Source: an uncultured Acidimicrobium sp. (GTDB lineage Bacteria > Actinomycetota > Acidimicrobiia > Acidimicrobiales > Ilumatobacteraceae). Taken from it: DNA of 5,351 nucleotides. Each line of letters opens with the position of its first letter. The first letter of the stretch is position 1. The notes under the pieces were generated by a model. It was not told where the DNA came from, did not search any database, and saw nothing but the letters and a program-made list of their open reading frames with translations. Below are positions 1 through 5,351 of this stretch, piece by piece. The translations under genes were made by a program, and so were the position numbers. Location: contig CAITUB010000233.1 of the NCBI GenBank assembly GCA_903895515.1, forward strand, positions 1-5,351, read 5' to 3'.

Positions 1-2329
1 TGCCATGGCCCCGCAGGCCTGGGGAATCCTCCATGCTCACAGCGAAGACCCAGTGGCATTGTCTCAATTTTCAGGGTTGGCCCAACGCAGTATTTTGCTC
101 GACGTCAATGGTCAGCAAGTCGGCGTGTTCCAAGTGAAGAACACACAACAGACGCCAATTTCGGCAGTGCCCGATGCTGTGAAGAATGCGTTCATCGCAG
201 TTGAAGACTCAGTGTTCTACGAACACGACGGAGTGAACTTGCGGGCAGTTGGCAGAGCCTTGTTGGCCAACTCGCAGGGTGGTGGGCGACAGGGTGCATC
301 CACGATCACGCAACAGGTCATCAAAAACGAATTGCTCGGTGGAAAGATTTCGGGAAGTCGATTGAAGCTTCTGCAAATTCGCGGAGCAGTCATGTTGGAA
401 AAACAGTTATCGAAAGAAGAAATTCTCGAACGTTATTTGAACACCGTGTTCTTCGGTAACAACGCTTACGGGTTGCAGGCTGCGGCCGAGGTGTACTTCG
501 GTACATCGGTGCAAAGTCTTTCGCAAAATCAGGGAGCGTTTCTTGCTGGCATGGTGCAGGCACCATCGTCACGAGATCCGTTTACGAAACCCGACTCGTC
601 GCGCTATCGCTACAAACAAGTGCTCAGTCGATTGGTTGAAGTTGGCGAGATGACGTCAGAACAGGCAACGCTTGCTTGTAAGGGATGGGAGTCATCGCGA
701 GTTCGCACTGTTGAAGACGCGGACTGTCCAATTCCCGACAACCGTCGCGAGATCTCACGCGCTACCGACACTGGTCGAACCTATTTTTCCGAAGCTGTCC
801 GCGACTACTTGTTGAATCGCTCAGACATTCTTGGCGCAACGTATGAAGAGCGCTACAACAAGTTGTTTCACGGTGGTCTCGTTATTCACACCACGCTCGA
901 CAAGGGTGCACAAGTTGCTGCTGAAAAAGCGGCGCTCGAACAGATGCCGGAAAACTCGGCAAACATTCAGGCAGCAGTGGTGTCGGTAGATAATGCAACC
1001 GGCGGAGTGCGCGCAATGGTTGGCGGTCGCGATTTCTTGGTCAGCGAAGTAAACGTTGCAATGCGCCGACGCCAAACGGGTTCGAGCGTGAAGATGTTCA
1101 TTCTTGCGGCAGCCATGGAAGCAGGACTGTTGCCAGAAGATGTGATTGATGGAACACTTCCGTGCACATTGCCAAACCCAGGTAACGATGCAGAGCCAAC
1201 ATTTCTTATTTCAAACGGAGTAAGCCAGCCTGTTTCATCGCTGCGCACCATGACGGCGTTGTCCATCAACTGCGCGTACGCGCGACTCGCTCAAGTTGTT
1301 GGTCTCGACAAGGTTGTTGCACTGATGTACGGAATGATGAGTTCTGACTTCCTTCCAAAACCTGAGTGGGGAACAGATGCAGAGCGTTTGAATCTCATTA
1401 AGCCATATGCATCGCTTTCTACTGGCGCAAACGAACTGAGTCCACTTGATATGGCGTCTGGCGCACAAACCATTGCCAACATGGGAGTGCACCTTGAGCC
1501 GTATTTCGTAGAAAAAATTGAGAATGCCACTGGCGTCATTTATCAACACGAAGCGATTCCCGATCAGGCGTTGTCGGAAGCGTCTGCATTGCGTGCAGTA
1601 GACACGTTGAAAGGTGTACTCACCATCGGAACGGCTCGGCGTAGTCAGCTTGCTGGTGGTCGGCCTGCTGCTGGCAAGACAGGAACGCAAGACGACAACA
1701 CCAATGCATGGTTCGTTGGCTTCTCTCGCGAACTGACTACTGCGGTGTGGGTTGGTGACCCGCGCGCGTACACACCAATGGTCAACATTCCTGAATTTGT
1801 GAAGACAGATGGTTATTCGCGCATTCAAGGCGCCATGTATCCAGCGCGCATTTGGAAACAAATGATGGACGAAGCGCTTGGCAACGTTCCCGTGAACGAA
1901 CTTTCAGATTGGCCAGCCCCACCGCCTGCTGTGGCCAATGAAGCTCGTCCCGACCTTTCGCCACAACGTATCTACTTACCTGGCAACGAGTGCTTAGCCC
2001 AAGTGGTGTCCGGAACCATTCCAACTCCACCGACAACGACGCTGGTGAAACCTAAGAACCCGACTACGGTTCCTGTTGTGCCGAACAACACCGTTGTGGT
2101 GAGCATTGTGGAACCGCCAGCACTGCCTGTTGTGTCTACATCAAGCACGTCAACAACGACCACGACAACTATTCCGGGTGTTGTTACACCAAGCACAACG
2201 CCAAGCAAGCAGTACATCAAAGATCGTTATCCAGCTGGCCCTGTGAACACCGTGCCAATTGGCGCGTACTGGGTGTACAACTGCGAAAAGGGTTTGCCGC
2301 CTTCCGTTGTTACGAGCATCGCGGGTTAA
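1..2329 (+). CDS. Class A penicillin-binding protein (GT51 glycosyltransferase + transpeptidase), 5' end missing
   Basis: Bifunctional peptidoglycan synthase that would polymerise lipid II into glycan strands and cross-link their peptides on the outer face of the membrane. Residues are numbered from the ATG at 5. The glycosyltransferase domain spans about 28-220: motif EDSVFYEHDG at 67-76 with catalytic Glu67, GASTITQQ at 97-104, and SKEEILERYLN at 136-146. The transpeptidase domain covers about 320-640: SSVK at 360-363 (nucleophile Ser360), SIN at 420-422 and KTGT at 558-561. A low-complexity Thr/Pro/Val tail (about 671-734) follows, then a 40-residue end. Cys663 and Cys760 flank this tail. 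The frame is open to the window edge and no membrane anchor is present, so the true start and transmembrane helix lie upstream; the ATG at 5 is probably internal. Gln124 sits where family members usually have a second catalytic-site Glu. First visible gene of a tight three-gene plus-strand block. Family assignment is certain; the exact paralogue is not. Confidence 0.97.
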   Translation, partial: AMAPQAWGILHAHSEDPVALSQFSGLAQRSILLDVNGQQVGVFQVKNTQQTPISAVPDAVKNAFIAVEDSVFYEHDGVNLRAVGRALLANSQGGGRQGASTITQQVIKNELLGGKISGSRLKLLQIRGAVMLEKQLSKEEILERYLNTVFFGNNAYGLQAAAEVYFGTSVQSLSQNQGAFLAGMVQAPSSRDPFTKPDSSRYRYKQVLSRLVEVGEMTSEQATLACKGWESSRVRTVEDADCPIPDNRREISRATDTGRTYFSEAVRDYLLNRSDILGATYEERYNKLFHGGLVIHTTLDKGAQVAAEKAALEQMPENSANIQAAVVSVDNATGGVRAMVGGRDFLVSEVNVAMRRRQTGSSVKMFILAAAMEAGLLPEDVIDGTLPCTLPNPGNDAEPTFLISNGVSQPVSSLRTMTALSINCAYARLAQVVGLDKVVALMYGMMSSDFLPKPEWGTDAERLNLIKPYASLSTGANELSPLDMASGAQTIANMGVHLEPYFVEKIENATGVIYQHEAIPDQALSEASALRAVDTLKGVLTIGTARRSQLAGGRPAAGKTGTQDDNTNAWFVGFSRELTTAVWVGDPRAYTPMVNIPEFVKTDGYSRIQGAMYPARIWKQMMDEALGNVPVNELSDWPAPPPAVANEARPDLSPQRIYLPGNECLAQVVSGTIPTPPTTTLVKPKNPTTVPVVPNNTVVVSIVEPPALPVVSTSSTSTTTTTTIPGVVTPSTTPSKQYIKDRYPAGPVNTVPIGAYWVYNCEKGLPPSVVTSIAG

Positions 2330-2331
2330 CG

Positions 2332-3039
2332 ATGACTGTGTTGTCAGACCTTCTTGCAGTTCAGACAACAGACATCGCAATTTCACAAGCAAAACACCGC
2401 ATCACGCATTTGCAGGAGACCATCGACCGCGAAGCGGCAAAGAAAGCGCTCGCCGAAATTGAAGCGCAAATTGCATCGTGTGATGCAGAGATTGTTGCCG
2501 CAAACTCGGAAATCACGAAAGTTGATCGCTTGTCGCATGAGCATGACGACAAATTGGTCAAACTCAACAAGCAGTTGAAGACTGTTATTGCGCCACGCGA
2601 GGCCGAGGCACTGCAACACGAAATTGCCACGGTTACGACCGAGAGAAGTGCTCTTGATGATCGCGAACTTGAGCTCATGGGTGTTGTTGAGGAAAACGAA
2701 AACAAGAAAAATAAATTGGTTCCGGTGCAGACGAGTGCAAAAAGCACGTTGGCTGCCGCAACCATGGCGCTGAGTTCGGCAAAGCAAAAGATTGATGCAG
2801 AGATTGCAGCGCTCACCGAGCAACGCAGCGCACAGTCTCTTGTTGTACCTACTTCCCTGATGTCAACCTATGAAGCAAAGCGGAAGCATCGTCCAGATGG
2901 GGCAGTGTGCCGCCTAACTGGACCAACATGTGGATCATGCCATCTTGATATCTCTCAGGGTGAAATCAACTCGATGCGCGCAATGTCCGAATCTGAATTG
3001 CCTGAATGCCCGCACTGCGGCAGTTTTATCGTATTTTAG
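2332..3039 (+). CDS. Coiled-coil protein with C-terminal C4 zinc ribbon (COG1579 / CT398-HP0958 family)
   Basis: A 235-residue protein that is almost entirely charged helix from about residue 12 to 170, with Glu/Lys/Ala/Leu-rich heptad-like stretches typical of an antiparallel coiled-coil hairpin. A zinc ribbon follows, with ligand pairs Cys200-x2-Cys203 and Cys226-x2-Cys229; an extra Cys193 lies just before it. This architecture and length match the COG1579 family (Chlamydia CT398, Helicobacter HP0958/FlgZ). The family has no settled general function; members have been tied to protein or nucleic-acid binding and, in Helicobacter, to flagellar regulation. There is no signal peptide, so it should be cytoplasmic. 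The ATG lies 2 bases after the upstream stop codon, which points to co-transcription and probably translational coupling. In other actinobacteria I recall this gene next to a NIF3-family gene; that partner is absent here. Family call firm, role unknown. Confidence 0.9.
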   Translation: MTVLSDLLAVQTTDIAISQAKHRITHLQETIDREAAKKALAEIEAQIASCDAEIVAANSEITKVDRLSHEHDDKLVKLNKQLKTVIAPREAEALQHEIATVTTERSALDDRELELMGVVEENENKKNKLVPVQTSAKSTLAAATMALSSAKQKIDAEIAALTEQRSAQSLVVPTSLMSTYEAKRKHRPDGAVCRLTGPTCGSCHLDISQGEINSMRAMSESELPECPHCGSFIVF

Positions 3040-3041
3040 GT
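3038..3041 (+). promoter_or_regulatory. Ribosome binding site overlapping the upstream stop codon
   Basis: AGGT, formed partly from the TAG stop of the zinc-ribbon gene, sits 4-5 bases before the ATG at 3046. It supports that start and suggests that ribosomes finishing the upstream gene restart on the next one. The match is short and the spacing close. Confidence 0.45.
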
Positions 3042-3045
3042 AGTC

Positions 3046-3486
3046 ATGTTCTTTTGGTTTATCGGCACTTCCATTGCAACCATTTGGTTTGTGTTCCACG
3101 ATAAAAAATTTGCGTACCGCTTAGTTGTTGCAGGTGCTCTTGCTCCAGATGTCATCGAAGTGTTTCTTGGCCACGCAGGGCCTCTCCACAGTGTGGTCAC
3201 CATGGTCGCCATCATGGCTGCGGTCATGTTGATTACATACGGACGCAAGAAGTCACGCAGCAAAATGCTGGCTGTCGTTATTGGCATGTTTTTGCACCTG
3301 GTGTTCGATGGCGCGTTTACGAACACCAAGATGTTCTGGTGGCCAATATCGGGGTTGCAATTTGGCGACTACGCATTGCCTGTGTTTGACCGCGGCCTCA
3401 TCAACATCCCACTTGAAATAATCGGAGTGTTACTCATCTTGTGGACTCGTAAGCAATTAATCAATGATCAGGTTTCGCAGCCCTAA
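3046..3486 (+). CDS. Small integral membrane protein resembling YdjM/DUF457-type membrane hydrolases
   Basis: A 146-residue, very hydrophobic protein with about four or five membrane segments (roughly 1-17, 24-42, 46-64, 72-90 and 119-135). Arg/Lys-rich connections (GRKKSRSK at 66-73, TRKQ at 134-137) probably face the cytoplasm. Polar residues sit in a pattern recalling the YdjM/LexA-regulated membrane-bound metal-dependent hydrolase group: APD at 33-35, His43, HS at 48-49, then HLVFDG at 84-89, comparable to the family's D...HS...HxxxD arrangement. If these cluster they could bind a metal, but the protein is short and the activity of this family is poorly defined. It follows the zinc-ribbon gene by 6 bases, so it is likely the last gene of that operon. 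Its stop codon overlaps the stop of the convergent VOC gene by 4 bases. That this is a real membrane protein is well supported; the hydrolase relationship is tentative. Confidence 0.8.
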   Translation: MFFWFIGTSIATIWFVFHDKKFAYRLVVAGALAPDVIEVFLGHAGPLHSVVTMVAIMAAVMLITYGRKKSRSKMLAVVIGMFLHLVFDGAFTNTKMFWWPISGLQFGDYALPVFDRGLINIPLEIIGVLLILWTRKQLINDQVSQP

Positions 3487-3884
3487 TTGAGATAGTCGTT
3501 CTCGTTCCCGTAGTACTTGATTTCAATGATGTTGCCACTCGGGTCCGCAAGCTTTCCGCCGAGCTTTCCGCTCAACTCTGCATCAGTATGATTTTCTGGT
3601 TTTGAAATCCATTGGTACCCAGATGCATGTATTCGCTTTACCAAATCATTGAACTCTGACAGTGTGGGGAGAACGACTCCAAAATGTCGGACGCCTTGTC
3701 GACTTGTATCCATGACTTCAAGAGGCCGCAATTGGAGAGTGAGCTGAAGTCCGAAAAACCACACGTCGAACCAGTCTTCTCGTGTGCGACCAATTCGACA
3801 CCCGAGTGTGGTCTCGTAGAAATCTCGTGCAGCGTCCAGATCGTTCACTGGTAGCGACAGGTGAAGTACGGGTTGATCAGCCAT
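3483..3884 (-). CDS. VOC-superfamily (glyoxalase/dioxygenase fold) protein
   Basis: A 133-residue protein of the length usual for single-chain VOC proteins, made of two beta-alpha-beta-beta-beta modules (about 5-55 and 64-126). The usual metal-ligand positions are occupied: His8 in the first strand (VLHLSLPV), a possible Gln51 in LTLQL, His67 in VRHFGVVL, and Glu121 in DPSGNIIEIKYY. A metal-dependent reaction such as isomerisation, dioxygenation or thiol transfer is therefore possible, but the substrate cannot be read from the sequence. The ATG is well fixed because the codon directly before it is an in-frame TAA. No Shine-Dalgarno sequence is visible upstream, so translation may be leaderless or weak. 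The gene lies 36 bases downstream of rnpB on the same strand and overlaps the convergent membrane-protein gene by 4 bases at its 3' end. Confidence 0.9.
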   Translation of the reverse strand: MADQPVLHLSLPVNDLDAARDFYETTLGCRIGRTREDWFDVWFFGLQLTLQLRPLEVMDTSRQGVRHFGVVLPTLSEFNDLVKRIHASGYQWISKPENHTDAELSGKLGGKLADPSGNIIEIKYYGNENDYLN

Positions 3885-3890
3885 TTATTG

Positions 3891-3919
3891 AGACTAACTT
3901 TTTGCACAACGCTTGAAAG
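3891..3919 (-). promoter_or_regulatory. Possible leaderless promoter for the VOC gene
   Basis: On the minus strand TAGTCT (3891-3896), matching the TAnnnT core of a -10 box, ends 6 bases before the A of the VOC start codon. A weak -35 candidate, CTTTCA (3914-3919), lies 17 bases further upstream. That spacing would start the transcript at the ATG itself, in keeping with the missing ribosome binding site and the frequency of leaderless mRNAs in actinobacteria. The match is weak; read-through from rnpB is the alternative. Confidence 0.3.
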
Positions 3920-3920
3920 T

Positions 3921-4288
<368 letters not shown>

Positions 4289-4294
4289 GAGGTA

Positions 4295-4322
4295 AGTGTA
4301 CGGGCGAGTTATTGGCAGTCGA
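4295..4322 (-). promoter_or_regulatory. Probable rnpB promoter, overlapping the end of the ferritin-like gene
   Basis: On the minus strand a -10-like TACACT (4295-4300) lies 6 bases before the first paired base of RNase P RNA at 4288. A -35-like TCGACT (4317-4322; 4 of 6 to TTGACA) lies 16 bases upstream, inside the last codons of the ferritin-like gene. The -10 placement fits direct initiation at the mature 5' end. A single promoter of this kind is inferred from sequence only. Confidence 0.5.
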
Positions 4323-5115
4323 TGAAGTCGTAGATCAAGCCATTAAGGCTTGGTGTTTCAAGAGTCAGCGTCGGCTTCAGATTGTCGGCATTTGGCGTTC
4401 CAACTGACAGCAACACGCTCGAGAGTGAACCGAATGCAGCAGGTACCGAAGCGATGTTTGGCTTGCCAGTGGTCTCATTGTTGGTTGGTCCAACCGATGC
4501 ATAACCACCGTTCAACACCTGTGCGAAGACAACTGAATGACGAGCCTCATCGGTTGCAATGCGCATTACCTCGGCACGTAACGATGGTGCAGTAAGTGTT
4601 GCTACAAAACCTTGGTAGGTCTGAACGCCGATGTTCTCCATTGCATGGACAAGCGCAATGATGTCGCGGCTGGTGTCAGGGTTGCCCTTTTCAGTTACCA
4701 ACTTCAATGCTGGCTGAATGTACAACCTGTTCATGCGGTCATTTGCGCACGTGTGGGCTTTGCCTCCAAGTGAAACTGCAAGCGCATTGACAGTGTTTGC
4801 ATGCGCCTGGTGATCATCACGGAAACGCTTTACGGCGTCTGTCAACTTCGCATAATCGCCTGTCAACATGCCGTCATTCAAAATGAGGTCGTAGAGCTCG
4901 ATTGCGTTGTATTCAAGTGAAGCAGCAGTGCGAAGAAGGACGGTGTCAGTGACAACGCCTTCTGGAAGTGCCGTGGTTGGTGTTACTGCACCTTCACTCA
5001 AAATGTTTGCACTTGGCACTACACCAGATTGTTTGCCACAGGCAGCGAGGAACGCTGCACCAAATACTGAAAGTCCGCCTACGCGGAGTGCATCACGACG
5101 TGAAATGTTGTTCAT
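4309..5115 (-). CDS. Tat-exported ferritin-like lipoprotein
   Basis: A 268-residue protein with a twin-arginine signal (SRRDAL at 5-10), a short hydrophobic stretch and lipobox LAAC (23-26). It should be folded in the cytoplasm, exported by Tat and anchored through lipidated Cys26. The mature part is a four-helix ferritin-like domain: helix 1 with Glu68 (SLEYNAIELYDL), helix 2 with His102 and His105 (DDHQAHANT), helix 3 with Glu160 (HAMENIGVQTYQGF), helix 4 with Glu190 and His193 (DEARHSVVFAQVL). These residues could form a diiron site of the Ferritin_2/DUF4439 type. Known relatives are mostly uncharacterised; iron binding or oxidative-stress roles are inferences. Cys123 and Cys267 could form a disulfide outside the cell. 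The start codon overlaps the upstream stop as ATGA, so the gene is translationally coupled to another ferritin-like gene. rnpB starts 20 bases after the stop codon. Confidence 0.9.
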   Translation of the reverse strand: MNNISRRDALRVGGLSVFGAAFLAACGKQSGVVPSANILSEGAVTPTTALPEGVVTDTVLLRTAASLEYNAIELYDLILNDGMLTGDYAKLTDAVKRFRDDHQAHANTVNALAVSLGGKAHTCANDRMNRLYIQPALKLVTEKGNPDTSRDIIALVHAMENIGVQTYQGFVATLTAPSLRAEVMRIATDEARHSVVFAQVLNGGYASVGPTNNETTGKPNIASVPAAFGSLSSVLLSVGTPNADNLKPTLTLETPSLNGLIYDFIDCQ

Positions 5116-5351
5116 GGTGCCACCGTCGTTTCGGTTGTAGCCATTTTGACTTGTGCGATTTTTGGTGCAAGCGAGTTTGCGCTTGCATTCATGGCTGAAG
5201 TGATGCTGAGAGATGGAAGTGTTCCGAACACTGCTGCCATGCGAGCTTCAATGGTGATGATTGAAGCCAGAATTCTTGCTGCGTCTAATCCTGCCAACTG
5301 TCCAAGAATGTCGGTGTTGGTGGCAGCAAGTGTGTTCTCAAGTGATTGCAA
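5112..5351 (-). CDS. C-terminal part of a second ferritin-like protein (cut by window edge)
   Basis: Only the last 79 residues are visible; the frame is open to the window end, so the start lies beyond 5351 and the leading TTG should be read as an internal Leu. The visible part is helical, with an ARILASIITIEARMAAVFGT-type helix that lines up with the last ferritin helix of the neighbouring lipoprotein (DEARHSVVFAQVL). The Glu of the ExxH motif is kept (Glu35 counted from the edge) but the His is Met38. After about residue 45 comes an Ala/Ser-rich stretch and a short Thr/Val/Pro end without obvious structure. It ends in an ATGA overlap with the downstream lipoprotein gene, and tandem ferritin-like pairs of this kind are, to my recollection, common in actinobacteria. 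Whether it has its own export signal cannot be seen. The family call rests on one helix plus context. Confidence 0.65.
   Translation of the reverse strand: MQSLENTLAATNTDILGQLAGLDAARILASIITIEARMAAVFGTLPSLSITSAMNASANSLAPKIAQVKMATTETTVAP

Noticed and set aside
1235..1861. A 208-codon open frame on the minus strand inside the penicillin-binding protein gene.
   Set aside because: It lies wholly inside a gene with intact catalytic motifs, its translation has no recognisable domain, and it is rich in Cys, Arg and His as expected for an antisense shadow frame.
2148..2176. ACG/ACA-rich microsatellite-like run.
   Set aside because: It encodes the Thr-rich linker of the penicillin-binding protein, uses mixed Thr codons and stays in frame, so it is protein low complexity rather than a separate repeat element.
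3550..3571. A 10-base direct repeat (AGCTTTCCGC) with a 12-base period.
   Set aside because: It encodes the GKLGGKL stretch of the VOC protein, in a region where relatives have Gly/Lys-rich residues before DPSGN; two copies are too few to call a repeat element.
3483..3884. The VOC protein as a bleomycin or fosfomycin resistance determinant.
   Set aside because: The fold is shared by many enzymes; nothing in the sequence or its housekeeping neighbourhood points to drug resistance.

Overview
The window holds six protein-coding genes, two of them cut by the window edges, and one RNA gene. Base composition is moderate (neither AT- nor GC-extreme). The organism is probably an actinobacterium, perhaps of the class Acidimicrobiia. 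This rests on several features: a penicillin-binding protein with a Thr/Pro/Val-rich secreted tail, a COG1579 zinc-ribbon protein, a type A RNase P RNA, and a Tat-exported ferritin-like lipoprotein paired with a second ferritin-like protein. The placement is inferred from family knowledge; no marker in the window proves it.

Plus-strand block, 1-3486: the 3' part of a class A penicillin-binding protein gene (peptidoglycan glycosyltransferase plus transpeptidase), then a coiled-coil/zinc-ribbon protein, then a small membrane protein with the sequence signature of the YdjM-like membrane hydrolases. The gaps are 2 and 6 bases, so this looks like one operon whose promoter lies upstream of the window. 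Only the first gene has a clear role, cell-wall synthesis.

Minus-strand block, 5351-3483, in transcription order: the end of a ferritin-like gene, a Tat-lipoprotein ferritin-like gene overlapping it by ATGA, the RNase P RNA gene rnpB (3921-4288), and a small VOC (glyoxalase-fold) gene. The two ferritin-like genes are translationally coupled and probably work together outside the membrane. rnpB begins 20 bases after the ferritin stop codon and seems to have its own promoter in that gap. The VOC gene starts 36 bases after rnpB. The two blocks converge, and their last genes overlap by 4 bases with no terminator between them.

I see no mobile element, CRISPR array, phage gene or defence system. 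The most interesting points are structural. The RNase P RNA appears to lack helix P18, because only 10 nt separate P15 from P2. The penicillin-binding protein has Gln where the second conserved acidic residue of the glycosyltransferase active site is expected. The partial ferritin-like protein has Met where its neighbour has a metal-binding His.
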